Shown here piece by piece: positions 11,634 to 23,858 of a DNA stretch of 64,000 nt. The notes under the pieces are model-generated. The model was not told where the DNA came from and made no database searches. It saw nothing but the letters and a program-made list of their open reading frames with translations. The translations under genes were made by a program, and so were the position numbers. Positions within the stretch are counted from its first letter, which is position 1, and every line of letters begins with the position of its first letter. Origin of the DNA: Fennellomyces sp. T-0311 (Eukaryota; Mucoromycota; Mucoromycetes; Mucorales; Lichtheimiaceae). The stretch is from assembly GCA_025266875.1 (NCBI GenBank), contig JALLLT010000068.1, positions 1-64,000 of the forward strand, given 5' to 3'.

Positions 11634-12179
11634 ATGTCTATATATTTTCTTCTCTTTATACATACCACATTTGTATTCCTAGTAAACTAAAATAACGCTA
11701 TTTCGATCAGCATGCTTTGGATTATGTAATCGGAGAGATATCTGTCTTGGGACCCGTGATATACTGGAGCGGGTCAAATGTGCAGGACGTTTTAAAGTTA
11801 GACCATGCGCTACGAAAATGGGCAATTAGTCTGGAATTGACCTCATTGACGAATCTGGTACATTCACTTCGAATTTAGACAACGTTTCTTCCTAATCGAG
11901 TTATATTAGCGAGTATACAATGTTTAAATGGAGAATTTTGACCATAGCTACGGAAGCATAATATAGACATGGTGTAACAACACGATGAAAAAAGTTGCCA
12001 TATACACAGACAAATGTAACAGCATCAGGCCCATCCGGCCCATCAGGCTCATCAGTACCATATGTCCACTTCGGAGGAAAGAGTGATCCTAAATATGTCT
12101 AAATCTTCTATTTCTATTGGATTGCTACATTTGCTAAACTTCTCCAACGAAACAAATGTCAACAAGTATGTCCAAAATT
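11634..12179. other. Intergenic, AT-rich
   Basis: No gene is seen. A short GC-rich triplet-like run (gcccatccggcccatcaggc, around 12030) resembles a decayed trinucleotide or proline/glycine repeat. Confidence 0.35.
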
Positions 12180-13065
12180 TTAATTAACTTGATTAACTGT
12201 TCCTATACTAATGATGCCTGGTATAGTTTCGGGATATATGATATATGAGCGAGTTGTGCCAGTGGAAGTAAGGAGCCCGGCATAACCTCTAATGTTCTGG
12301 GCATGGGTGACAATTGTCTTGTCGGATAGATGCGCTTCTTTTGGAATGCGCGAGGTTGTATACGGGACTCCATATCTGCGCCCACGCCCACTAGTTGGCC
12401 CATACTCAGTCAGCTTGACATTGCCATACAGGCGAACTAAGCAAAGAAGCCGTTCATCGTCTATCAAAACTGAGTTTAGACGCGCACATTTCGCTTGTAC
12501 AAACGCATACCTCGGTACTTGTGGGAGAAAAATATGATCACCTCACGAAAGTATATTGCCGTGTTTCCACTTCGGCCGACTGGAATTTGAAGTCTCACCA
12601 AGGTATCTAACTTCTTGGCCTTACTTGGGAAACGTTGACACGTATAAACGACTCCTTCGTAGTATAGACGTTCCCCATCCGTATGCGGCGATCAAGCTCT
12701 TCGTTTTGTGGAATATCTTCCAGAAACTGGTCATTCCAGTATCTCCAGAGCTTTTGTCGCATAGCATATGTGCCACGTTCCGGGATGTCCTTGCTTGTCC
12801 AGTCCCAAAGATGCAAGTGCAATTCTTGGCCGTCCGCATTTGTAGTCGTATAGTCCCATGGCTCAGCCAATGGCACAATCGTACCATCTTCGTCCTTGGG
12901 GTACAGGCGTCGAAATGTGCGGCTGGCTAGCTGACGCTTGATGATGCTCCCAGCATTGGTCGCGGTATATACTCGCGATTTGATATGTTTTTGGTAAAAG
13001 CCTAAACCACAGAAGTAAATTTGCGCTATTTTAATAGTCTGCTTATAGTAACTCGCCGATTGCAC
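12180..13065 (-). CDS. Hypothetical protein, possibly degenerate (two or more exons)
   Basis: A minus-strand frame at 13065-12607 encodes 152 aa. It contains FRRLYPKDEDGTIVPLAEPW, then ELHLHLWDWTSKDIPERGTY and MRQKLWRYWNDQFLEDIPQN, which look like genuine coding sequence. It ends in VNVSQ followed by a GTAAGG donor. Further open frames lie at 12600-12480 (IYFREVIIFFSHKYR) and 12467-12180 (GRRYGVPYTTSRIPKEAH). I could not join these frames with consistent splice phases, so the gene may be decayed. The family is not recognised. The repeat-rich surroundings make a transposon-associated origin plausible. Confidence 0.4.
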
Positions 13066-13999
13066 GCTCAGCAGATCGTGTACTATATGACTTCAATGGC
13101 CCAAGCTTTCCGACTAACCTGTTATAAAATAGCTCTCAAGCGACTGTGTCCAGAGTTGATTCGTGGATGGGCCATATGGATGTTGCAGTAACTCCGTCCG
13201 CGCCGACTTCCATGCCAGTATAAGATAAGCATCAAAAAAGGTGTATTTGCATTTTATGATTTGACAGGGAAGTCAGCAGTGCAGCCGCGGGGAACACGTA
13301 TGTTTTGTCAAACTGATGATAATACTGGACCTAACTTGAAGAACGCGATATATATAGTGCTGTCAATGCTGGCGATACTGACGAAGATGGCATTGACATT
13401 TTTGAGGACGAAGATCAAGAGTACGATCCCTTCCTCGCTCCTCTCCAGCAACGACAACAACAACAGCGTCAATCACAACAACAGCCGCGACAACCGCTGG
13501 TGTAGCGATGGCGAGCCCAGCCATCTGCTCGTGCCCAAAAGAGCCATCCCTTCTGAAGGTTTTTTTGCCATATAGGGAATCTGGACATATGCTGAGGTTA
13601 AAAAGTATGTGCTGATGGGCCGGATGGGCGGGATTATTTCCCTTGGTGGTCAACTACCTTTCATATGGGTATCACTGTATCTTTTACTTCAATAATTTCC
13701 TTTCCTTAAGGGATAGCTTTCATCTGACCGGATTTCTCATATAGTAGCGCGTTAAAATTTTGAGAGCGCAAGTAATAAGTTGTATCTGTGAAGACTAAAG
13801 TGAAAAGTGGCGCTGAAAGTGGTGTTCTGGATGACCATAGTTGAAAAGCGTAGCCGTAAAGAACTTGATTCCAAATATCATATTTGTGGTAGGTGAAGAG
13901 GAAGTGGGAAGTACATGCTCTCCAAACAGTGATTCCTTCTTTCTGCGCAAACAGAGGGCAAATAGATAAGTCATCTGGAGTGCCTCTACATTTTCCAAA
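13066..13999. other. Gene-poor stretch with a Gln-rich coding remnant
   Basis: At about 13350-13505 the plus strand can be read as an acidic segment (DEDGIDIFEDEDQEYDPF) followed by a Gln-rich run and a stop. It looks like an exon remnant of a larger protein. I recognise no family and find no start, so no gene is called. Confidence 0.3.
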
Positions 14000-14270
14000 A
14001 TGACACACAAAAAATCTGGAGCACCAAAGCCTCCCATTGACACCAAGTATACTTTCAATGGAAAAGGCAGCCGAGAATTCTTCGATAATCATCCATCGGG
14101 TGACTGGAGGTTCGAAAAAATACGCGCTCCAATTCGCACATGAGGATGAAGCAGATGTCCGACACAAGTTCCTTTCAGATATGGAGTGGCTTGCAACTGA
14201 AAATATTCCATGCGAAGTTATCGCCTACATTCGTTGCATGCAGAAAGACGTGAGAGAGAAGGTATTTTAA
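14000..14270 (+). pseudogene. Frameshifted copy of the 81-aa dispersed family (copy 1)
   Basis: From the ATG at 14000 the frame reads through PKPPIDTKYTF and GKGSREFFDNH and then breaks in a run of six A (14115-14120), where the sister copy at 25966 has five. Past the break the matching frame resumes (KYALQFAHEDEADVRHKF) and runs to the stop at 14268-14270. Nucleotide similarity to the intact copy is high by eye, around 85%, and continues a few tens of bases past the stop. The function of the family is unknown: short, charged and helical, ending in VF. Confidence 0.7.
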
Positions 14271-14496
14271 CTACATTCATCTAAAGGATTCTGTTCAATT
14301 GGTTAGTTCAAAAGTTGAATATTTATTTGGAAGTTGCTAGATCTGCTCCTATAGGCATATGATCTCTTCCTTGCGGTACGGAGGAGTATGATAATACAAT
14401 GAAAGATGAAATAGAGGCACCATACCGGAAAAAAACCTCTAGGATAGGTGTAAAAAAAAAGCACGTTGGCGTAGAGGGAAATAGTCGGATATTCGT

Positions 14497-14883
14497 TCAC
14501 GGATCTTCTTGGTGAGAAAACCCCCTCCGTGCTTGGGAGTGCCTGGAGTTTACCGTGTCTTCTTGGTCGCCATCACCGTTCGGATGAACTAGACTGTCGA
14601 TCTTGGGAAGTACCTCGAGCAGGGCCGGCCAAACGTCCTTCCACTTTCCTCGAGTCAAACCAGCATCCGAGTGCGGAAGGCAGCTCAGGATGTGGTCGAT
14701 TGGGCGGATGTGTGGTGGTAGTGCAGGGATGTCGCCGAAAGCTGTACGTAATTCGGTCATCTGTATTGCAGCAGGTGGACAGGTGTTGTAATGGTCTCTT
14801 CGTGTTTTAACAAACCCGCATAGGCAGTCCGGGGGCTTGTAAGATGATGGGAGAGAAGTAAAATACGTATGGAATCCAAACAA
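14497..14883 (-). pseudogene. Retrotransposon C-terminus-like remnant
   Basis: A 128-codon minus-strand frame contains CLCGFVKTRRDHYNTCPPA. This CXCX8HX3C pattern resembles the small zinc motif that follows the reverse transcriptase in many non-LTR and some LTR elements. It is followed by HIRPIDHILSCLPHSDAGLT and KWKDVWPALLEVLPKID. No reverse transcriptase core is visible on either side, so this is at most the 3' end of a dead element. The assignment rests on motif shape only. Confidence 0.4.
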
Positions 14884-14899
14884 TTACATTTCAAGAAGA

Positions 14900-16640
14900 A
14901 AGCCAAGCCAGAATCGGATGAGAAGAGGATAAATTACATGGACGACCAGGCCAACATAGCTAACATGCTCATTGCTGGCATTATACTAGCGTACAATCGT
15001 TTCAAAAAGTGAAAATGCGACATGTTATATAGTTGAAGTCCATCAGGTCTTCCTGTACGTAGAGTATGGTAAGAGTATCTTTATTTATGGACAAGTCTCC
15101 GCCGAATCAATCTACTACGTATCCAATCAATCGCATTCATGTAAGCGCTAGAAATACCTTTGAATTCAGTAAGAAACTCAAAAAGTATACTTTATACGAG
15201 CTTACCGTAAGCAAATGGAACAGATGATCAGATATAGGATAGTAGCGTTGCATACAGCGGAAAAAGTTTTTTCAATAAGTATCATACTCTCCAAAGCTTG
15301 TTCATTGTAAAGCAAGGAGGCACGGCAAATTGAAGGCGCTAAAGCTTGTGTGTCAGAAGAAGCTGGAGATTTTCGATACTCTGGCGCCAGTGACTATCAA
15401 CTGGTGTAACTCCTGGACGTTACTATGGATATAATTATATCAAACTTACCCGACGACTGGAAAGGCCGTGTATTCACGTATCCACTCAGCAAGTCAGTGG
15501 TGGTTAGTCGACAATACTTACATCGCAGCCCTATTTAACATTTTGTCGCCAGATACGTAGGAGATAATAAACGACCCGGACGTTTTATTGGAAAGCACCT
15601 TATTCTTGGACTCTTATTAATATTCTTACCCTAGCCCAGGACTCCCCGTTTCATTTGCCGCCTCTTATTGAATAGCTTGTGCCAATATATGTAAAACGTG
15701 CTTTGTCTCAACTGCCTTCGCTATTGTCACGTTAAGAACACCAATGGTATTTGTTCAGTTCACATGTATCCAGTATGACAAAAGCTCGTTCCCTCATGAG
15801 CTTGCCCCAAAAGATGGACCGCTAGATGTGCATTGTGATGCTTCCTCACGTTGGCTACACTGGGCAGCACCGTGTCAAAGTTTGTATGCCCAAGCCCAGC
15901 GAATGATGGTAATATCGCGGGTGATATTTGCGACTGCGAAGTAGTAATAATCGACCATCTTTCCGGATGGATGCAAGAAAAGTTCGCTGGGAAATATCGG
16001 CAATGAGGGAAGACCCAACTGTTTTTGTCATTGCTGGGCAGATGGATCAAGAGATTGTTGGGTCTGATACACGTTATCAAGATGCATAAGGATCTTCGCG
16101 AGTGGGAATTGTTAGCCAAGGTCGCCTGGTTTAAGAAAGGACAATTCATTCTGTCATATCACAATCACGATCCATTAATATTACTGACACGCAATCAGTG
16201 ATCGCTATATAACCATGGTTCTATGTATTGTTGTGTACAAGACAGATAGTAAACACTGGACAGGTACAAATAGTAGAATTCGATCAATAAGAAGGCGATC
16301 CTTGATAAGTTGATTCGTGTTAAGCATTAATGATCATGGATATTTGTCTTGAGATGGTATTTTGCGTCCAAAAATCCTTTCCAGTAGATAGTTCCTAACG
16401 TCGATTTCTGTTCGCCAGACCATGATACTTTGTTGAACGCGACGCTTTTGTTTCGCTTGGCCATGCATTATAGTTGATAATCAAGGTTGATAAGGTATAC
16501 TACGGAGTGATGTACGGAATAGCAAAGGCATCATATCGACAAATGGATCTTGTTAGCGAGATGCGTTTCTTCTGGTAGAATAGTACTTACTTGCTTGCTC
16601 AAACCAACGTTCAGCAGGTGTGGTGAAGGCAAGGGTAGCT
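14900..16640. other. Gene-poor region
   Basis: Only short overlapping frames occur on both strands around 15744-16149, with frequent stops in whichever frame looks most protein-like (for example KMHKDLREWELLAKVAWF near 16080). They look like decayed coding sequence of unknown origin. No gene is called. Confidence 0.35.
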
Positions 16641-17043
16641 CGCTCGCAGCCGTGTCCAGGAAACGAAAAGCCTAATAGACTTTCCACCACCATGGAGGGG
16701 GCTTTTCTTCTGCATCATAGGATAGATACTATAGCTCGCAGAACTACCTCACAGCAGCACGTGGCAATGCCTTACAAAGTCCTTCGGCAAAGCGGGGTAA
16801 CTTTTGTCACCTTTTTATCGGTCAAGCTGTGTCCTCCACCGGCATCTCACAGTTCGCTCGCAGCCGTGTCCAGGCAACGAAAAGCCTAGTAGACTTTCCA
16901 CCACCATGGAGGGGGCTTTTCTTCTGCATCATAGGATAGATACTATAGCTCGCAGAACTGCTACGCAGCAGCACGTGGCAATGCCTTACAATGTCCTTCG
17001 GCAAAGCGAGGTAACCTTTGTCATCTTTTTATCGATCAAGCCG
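16641..17043. repeat. 214-bp tandem duplication (two copies)
   Basis: Copy 1 (16641-16854) and copy 2 (16855-17043) begin with the same cgctcgcagccgtgtccagg and run nearly identically through a ccaccatggagggggctttt core, a catcataggatagatac segment and an agcacgtggcaatgcctta segment. Only a handful of substitutions are visible, and similarity drops at the end of copy 2. The direct head-to-tail order with period 214 bp indicates a recent duplication. Any ORF across it is a by-product of the repeat. Confidence 0.9.
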
Positions 17044-18253
17044 CGTTTTGACGATGCCTCTACAAACTTTCAATGGAAATCTTTGATTGGGAAAACATGT
17101 GAGCATAAAAAATACATATAAAAGACTTTGTGCAACGCCATTCTTACCTGTACCGCAATATAAATCTCTTCTCTTCATGCAACGAGCTGAACAAACGCTG
17201 ACAAAAGTTGCGTAGTAAGTGGCGAGCTAAGCTCTGGCCAATCAAGCCAAGCTTCCATGTGAGCAATCACCATAACCTCCATTGAGAACGATCACTCCAG
17301 TAATGTACCTGTCGTTCATCGGTTATCGACATTAATATCAACCACTAGTTGCATGACAACGAATATTATAGTATAGAGTTTTTCCAAAAAGTAATGTTGG
17401 TATAGTCGTGTACGTTTTGGAACAAATAATTCGATTGGGCAACGCTTCTCCTCGAAGGAAACGGCACCACAACACCAGTCACACCACCACCTGCTCCTGC
17501 CACTTCTGCACTTTCTGTTTCGGGCAATTCGCCCACCAACCCTGCTTCCATGGCTTCCGGGCCATCACCACCATCAAACGCTACCAATGTAGCTTCGTCG
17601 TCGTCGCCCGCGGCACCTGAGGACATCGTCATGTCCGACGTGGAGCCCGACCTCCGCAACTTCTCCTCCCAGTGTAAGCCTTCTAACAGAGTTTGTGAAA
17701 CGTTCTTTCATGAACACTAAATCTTTTTACACCGGTAACATGAAAAAAGGGCCCATATAACATGTCCTGGGGGATGTTTGAATGCATTCTTCCTTTTTTG
17801 GAAGTGTGTAAAAGGGATATAAAAGAAAAAAATAGCTTTCCATACGCTCTATACCTTTCTGTTAGGGTAGATAAATATTGAGCCTCGATAGAGACAAAAA
17901 ACATACGTGAAGGATAGTATGCACCCCTGTTTTCTAGTAGGATTCACCTGGTGAAGAACCCTGTCTAGCATAATATAACACAGCGAGGGGTTCAATTCTA
18001 TAAATTAATGAGACCGAAGAAGTGCAACATTTCAAATTAACGAAAACAAATAAGGGGTGCATTTGTTATTGCGTTCATTTCTAGAACAAATCGTCTATCG
18101 GTGGATTGCTTTCAACGTACGGAATTTTCAGTTCGTTATTGTACTATGCTGTTAGACCTAAATGAACAGTTGTCATACACGATCAACAAAAATATCTTCG
18201 AGTAGTTATATTCATATATAGTATAATATGATATATTATAGAATATAAAGTGT
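17044..18253. other. Intergenic with a Pro/Ser/Thr-rich coding remnant
   Basis: At 17425-17670 the plus strand reads ATLLLEGNGTTTPVTPPPAP followed by Ser/Ala/Pro-rich sequence and EDIVMSDVEPDLRNFSSQ, ending at a GTAAG donor-like site. It resembles an exon of a low-complexity protein, but no start or partner exon is found. The remainder to 18253 is AT-rich with nothing recognised. Confidence 0.3.
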
Positions 18254-20332
18254 CTATTGTGGTGCGGGAGGAGGAGGGTACGGAAGTATCTGTTTATGAG
18301 GGCTCTTTCTTGTACTGCTATTGGTATTTGCCTTTGATCTCTTTGTACGTTTTCTCGGCAGATCGGATAAATCAAATGTGGGCGAGCGTGTCAAATTTGG
18401 CATATTAATGTTGCTGCTGTTGGTGGCCGACAACGGTATAAAAACCGGTGGGGCCGCAGCAGCCGGACGAAGAGAACGCAAAGGTGAAATCGATCGAGCA
18501 GGAGATACAAGCGGTATAGCAGGTGAGTTGGCTGCAACGGGACGAGGAGGGTAAGAGTATGGTGTAGGTCTAGCGTGAGCCATTGGTGGTATGGGAGCAG
18601 TAGAGGGACGCAGAGGACGAAAGTATGGTATAAGCGGAACAGGAGGCATTGATGGTGTAGAAGCAGCAGGGGGACGAGGACGCAAGGCGAAAGCCCGACG
18701 TGACGTGGCAGGTATTGGGTTGGTTGGTATATTGTTGATTTCGGACTGCACAGTTTCCTCGTCATCGGGTATAGGTGCTGTTATAGCAAGCGGCATAGGA
18801 ACTTGTGCAGGCGCAACTGGCAACGCTCGACTTGGAGACTGCATGTGTTCACGCATAGCTTCACAAACACCACGGCCGCTTTCAATACTATCATGTGCCA
18901 CGCGACGTGTGCTCCAACATGACTTGTAGAACGTTTGTAGCTGCTCGGGTGATTTGTAATATATGTTTGCTGGGACGGTGATGCTGTTGACGTGGTCATT
19001 CCATTCACGAGAAAACGACTCCCAATCGAGTGATCGGCCTTGTATACGATTATTGATCATTGTGGCAAACAGGGTATACTCGGCATTGGTATGCATCGGC
19101 ACTACTGGATGTACGACTGCTTGCTTTGTTGATAAAAAGTGGTATAGGGCAGACTTGGGGTTGCTTGTCGCACCATTGGGTATAGATAATCTGGTACTGG
19201 TATCAAGGAGTGCTTTCTTTGTGATCATGCTATCATTACGGATCTGTGGCAGCAAAGGAAGCATGTGGAGATTGGTTGCCATTTGTGGGGGTATAGCGGC
19301 TATGCCAAAAGTTTCATTCCCTGAAGGTGCAAGTACACGTCCAGTGCCATAGCCACCATTCACGCGTGGCTCCAATCGTTCCATCCCCAAATTGATGCGC
19401 AGGGTATTGAATGACTCAGTCAACCATGGACTGTAGTGACCGCGATGAGTCTTTTGGTATCTATTCTTTGCCCCAACCTGACCATAAAAAAGCGTTACTA
19501 TGTATGCTTACAAAATCAAGTAGGCTACTTACTCGGATGTTGTGGCGCAGACGATAATCGGCCAGGACGCAATCGGTGAAGTGAGGACCTACACCAAGGG
19601 AGGCAAATTTGCGGACGATGTACATGTGGACACCACCTTCGAGACTGTTGGTACCTCTTGTACATCGGTATAATGGAAGTTGGCTGCCATCTCTCCCAGT
19701 CTCGAAATAAAAGGAGATGCCTGGTGGGTCCGAGACATCGCCGCGACGAATCGAATTGAGTACGTTTTCGGCTTGTCGCCATGCTTCATCATCAAACAGG
19801 GGCCGGTTGCTTCTTGAACAGCGTAAATGGCCAAGCTCACTGAAAAGAAGTTCGACGCTAGAGACAAGTACATTGGGAGGGGGTATTCTTCGCTTGACTC
19901 TGCGTAGCACCCATTCCGGCTTGGTCGAAAGCATGTGATCCCATGAAAGATTTTTACTTTGGAGGTATGCAACAACTCTGGCCTTGTCAGTCTCGTCTGG
20001 AACAGATATGGTGTCTCGAAGTCGACGTGCGAACTCTTTTGCTAATACATTGAAAATTACTATATTAGTTCTTGGTCTAGGTTAAATAATTATATTTCGC
20101 ACATACCCAATCCATGCCGTCTTGATATTTTGATTTGAGCCATAAGATGGAATGGATCCTTAAGTACTCGGGTTGCGGGAGATCGTGGTATATTAGAGCT
20201 GCTGTGCGGTGGTGGTTCTTCACATTCTTGCAATGTATGCTCGACTTCTGATGCTGTGTCGCTATCATCGTCAGAGCTCAATTCGTATGCTGCCATCCTG
20301 GGCACTTGAACATCCACACTCTCAGCATGCTC

Positions 20333-20418
20333 TTCTTGGGTATCTTCATGGTCCACAGAGTCACCTTGGGTATTTTCGTGGCCATCACAGCCTTCTTGGG
20401 TATTTACATGATCAATCA
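20333..20418 (-). repeat. Three tandem 30-bp coding repeats
   Basis: Three copies of a 30-bp unit (forward consensus near cttgggtatttncatggtca) lie inside the interrupted exonuclease gene. They encode repeated D-(H)-E-(N/D)-T-Q-(G/E) decapeptides in the linker after the exonuclease domain. Confidence 0.75.
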
Positions 20419-20684
20419 ACGCCTGGTATACTTTGAGTGATGCCCATGCATCTAATGCTGCATAGTATAGCTGAGCAGGATTGAGCACAGGTGCCTCCCA
20501 GTCGCTCATTCGTATCTGATCATCCTTGTCAAGTCTTGCATGAAGGACTGAAGCACATATGTCAGACAGACTGGCATTTCCGCTGGACACGAAATTCTGC
20601 GCACTGCTGAATGCCCCAAGCTCCACGTAACTCCCTTCGTCGAACGAAACTCCATAATCCCTTCTGATCTTTTTCAGATCACCG

Positions 20685-20693
20685 CCCACGTTG
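20685..20693. repeat. Left target-site duplication of the MULE
   Basis: cccacgttg directly precedes the element and is repeated at 24361-24369. Because the flanking g and c also match, the shared string is 11 bp (gcccacgttgc). The 9-bp reading keeps symmetrical CAC...GTG element ends. Confidence 0.9.
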
Positions 20694-20814
20694 CACTTGT
20701 CAACGGGTTTCTATAATTTCACGGATGAGCCACCCTCTGATTTTGATTTCCGACAGTATACAACTAAGATTTTTTTTATGAAAGCAACAGATTGCTCACT
20801 CTTTACTCTTTACT

Positions 20815-23800
20815 ATGGAAACACCAGAACTACTCATGTGCTCAGGCTGCAGATGCTATCGTCCTGTCGAGCTTTTCAGGGGAAATTCTGAGAGCTACAG
20901 TACTTGTTCCGTTTGCCGTCGCAGACAAAGCCAGGTGGGGCGTGGTGCTTCTGATTTTGCGACAACATTAGATGAAGTGCTTGAATTCATTCCATCGCCC
21001 ACAGAAGGTATGAAGAATTGTAACGAAAGAGACTTTACTGATATCCGAGCAAATGCTTTAGAAGGTGTATTTTATGTATATGACGGCGACGTATTGATTG
21101 AAGGAGCCATGGCAGAACTGGATGACGATCGCGCTCTTATTCTGTATATCATCAGTCGAATCGAGGCATGCGATGGTTACAGGTACTACCTAAAGTACGT
21201 AACCAGCCCGAGGAAACGACGCACGACCGCGTTTAAGTACGTCTGCTGCCAAGACACTGCTGTGCAGCGTCAAGTACCTGACGATCAGCGAAATCACCTG
21301 ATTTACCGAATGGAAACTTATTCCTGTGGCGGTCAAATCTCGGGATACATCGACCGGGACAATGGGTACGTATATGTGAAGCTTCAGCATCCTACTGCCC
21401 ACCCTCCTCCAGAACAACCGGAGTTTATTGGGACTGAGATGCCACAGGAGGTTCGCCAGTACATAGTGGATAATGCAGATGAGTTTAATGCTCAATCGCT
21501 GTACCGCCGTATTGTTACTCGTTTTCCTACTGCTGCCGGTATTGTTACGCAGCCACAGGTAAGTTAAAACTGCTGATATGATGCCGATACGATGATGGAG
21601 CGGTAGGTATATGCGACATGGTCTCGGCAAGTCGAAGGGCGATATAAGCTGCACGAAAACCAGCTTACCTCAGCTATCATGCACATTGATAGAGGTACCA
21701 ATGGGATCCGTAAGGTATGTGTAAGATAACCATATGTGCATGACCATAGCTTTCTTTGCGATGATTACTATGCAACAAAAATGGTAGACAACGATAAAGA
21801 GTTCATACATATTTATGATGAATAAAATACAGATTTTTTATCGAAATTATGGTGGTGTTGTTGGTTTCGGTTTTGTTACCGAGTTTTTTGTTTCGGCGTG
21901 TTCTTCCCCTCTGGTACGAGAATTCCATGTCGATTCTACGTATAAGACGAATAGAATGGGATACGAGCTCTTTGGTGTCGTGGCGAATTTTAATGGATGC
22001 GGTTTCCCCATTGCATACATGTTCTTAGGCGATAGCCAGGGGCATGCTTCAGGAAACGAGAGAGCACCAACGCGCCAGGAAATGATACGTCGTTTTTTCC
22101 GTACCCTTCATACCCACGGGCTTAGGCCAACTTTCCTGTTTTCGGACAAGGATATGGGCCAGATTAACGCTATCGAGTCAGTTTTCGGCCGGGATACAAT
22201 TCGCCTGTGCTTATGGCACTTGCAGCGAGCTGTGAAGCTACGGCTCGCAGAAGATAAAGTGGAAGACCCGCGTTACGATGCACAAGATGCTCGCACGCAA
22301 TTTCCTTTTGTTTCGCTGCGCTTTGTCCCACCGGAAGACCGTAGTGGAAAACTTTGCCCCGATGTGGAGTGCCGCGATGAAATTGTGGCCATGATGCGTA
22401 GGCACTATGATATGCATCCGCACATTCCATTCCCAAATAGTACGTTATGAAGATCAACCTGTGTAAAACATAGGGTATATTGTTAATATGGATTTAGTTG
22501 GCCGTAAAGACGAACGTCAGCTGCGTCAGGATGCTGGTCAGGAAATGTACGAGTATTGTGTTCGCCATGAACTTCCGGACGTGTGGGCATACATGTACAA
22601 CCGCTGGTATGAACGGGTATGGTGGCACCGATGGTCCCGCAGCAGCCGTCCCGACAACATCCCCATGGCAAAGACGACAATGATGATCGAGGCGCAGTGG
22701 AGAGTCTTAAAGAGGGATTTTCTTTTGAATTGTCCTCGCCCTAGACTCGACATGTTGATCTGGATCATCACGAATCAACAGCTCCCGCTTATCCGAGCAA
22801 AGTTTGAGCTTAAGTTTAGAAATCGACGCCAGCCATTAGACTGGGAGATGGAGTTTGCGAGGACATGGCGGGCCATAACCAAGGGGTATATGCGACGGAA
22901 TCATCGAGAACGTGCGGATGCAGACCAGGTGTATATGCCGTCGTTGGAAGACTGGACGTGCGGCTGCCCTTCTTTTGCCAACAACAGGTTTATGCTTTGT
23001 AAGCATCTGATCAAACGTTTCAACGATAACGTTAGACGAACGACAAATGCTTTTGCTGCACTTGAAGTGTATATTGAACGCAAAGATACTGTACCATATG
23101 TGCATGTTCATCGAAATGTATGCTTACCTATAGGAAGTCGGCATATCAGTTTCTAATGTGATTCAATGCACACGTAGCGTGGATTATATCCCTACCGCCT
23201 TATACAGCTTACCCCGCTTCCTCCCTTGCTCGACGAAGAATCTGATCTACCATCAGTAGATACTGTCGATACAGACCTTGTTCACCCTACCTGGGAAGGT
23301 GTGTTAATTATTGTACAATACACTAAGATCGGTGAGGTTTGCAATGCTAAATGTTTTATTATAATCAATTTTATAGACGTGCCAGCCGATTTCACTGCTT
23401 CAGACCAAGAGAACGAAGCCATCGTAGCTGGTAATGAAGAACAGTTGGAGATTGACGGTGTATCAGTCGAGGAGGATGTCATAGTAATCAGTGATGACGA
23501 CGACGACGGCGTGGTTGCTATGGCTCCGCCTGCGACTGAAAACGGTGTAGATGCGAACAGTGGCGATGCTGAAGTTGACTTGTGGACGCGCTTGGGTAGA
23601 TCTGAAGATCAGTTTGATCTTATATACCAGCGACACCAGCAAATACGTCTGCAATACCAAGAATCGCAACGTCAGATGCTGGAAGCTCTCAGCCATTACC
23701 GAATGATGCTACCAGCAAATCAACGACGTCGATTCGATGAAGCATTTGAAAACGACGACACAGAGGAGTACCTCAGAGTTGTTCGCCAGCATCGAAACCA

Positions 23801-23858
23801 ACAAATACGCTCAGCAAACTCACGCAATGTCCATAGATACGTCCAATACTACCCTTAA
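20815..23858 (+). CDS. MULE transposase with SWIM zinc finger
   Basis: Six exons (20815-21558, 21607-21714, 21833-22439, 22498-23117, 23178-23298, 23377-23858) sum to 2,682 nt and 893 aa. Residues 8-37 form a four-pair Cys cluster (CSGCRCYRPVELF...CSVCRRR), probably a DNA-binding zinc ribbon. The MULE DDE domain shows FHVDSTYKTNRMGYELFGV (first Asp), TFLFSDKDMGQINAIESVFG (second Asp), RLCLWHLQRAVKLRL and MIEAQWRVLKRDFL (Glu). A SWIM finger follows (WTCGCPSFANNRFMLCKHL, CxCx9CxH). The C-terminal exon contains EEDVIVISDDDDDG, which matches a SUMO-interacting motif, and a helical Gln/Arg tail. The enzyme would cut and paste the surrounding element. The frame has no stop or missing catalytic residue. 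Confidence 0.93.

Larger units (their letters stand above)
18254..20693 (-). pseudogene. 3' portion of a DEDDy 3'-5' exonuclease gene, cut by a MULE insertion
   Basis: Three joined exons (20693-20107, 20041-19533, 19477-18254) continue a protein whose N-terminal part lies at 24734-24361. They supply the exonuclease ExoII Asp (GGDLKKIRRDYG), LSDICASVLHARLDKD, SDWEAPVLNPAQL and the ExoIII motif YYAALDAW (YxxxD). A Gln/Asp/Glu-rich linker with three near-identical 30-bp units follows. Next is a domain with RRVKRRIPPPNVLVSS, TRGTNSLEGGVHMYIVRKFA and DYRLRHNIRV, which looks transposase-like. The protein ends in a basic, Pro-rich tail (SDLPRKRTKRSKANT). I do not recognise a named family for the whole architecture; it may itself be a mobile-element protein or a domesticated one. 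The 20694-24360 insertion makes it non-contiguous. Confidence 0.72.

Noticed and set aside
16620..17121. Two similar ORFs of 89 and 105 codons
   Set aside because: Their similarity is fully explained by the 214-bp tandem duplication, and they overlap each other out of phase without splice or promoter support.
17990..18010. ggttcaattct string resembling a tRNA T-loop
   Set aside because: Flanking bases do not form a T-stem, acceptor stem or anticodon arm. No tRNA or rRNA gene was convincingly seen in the window.
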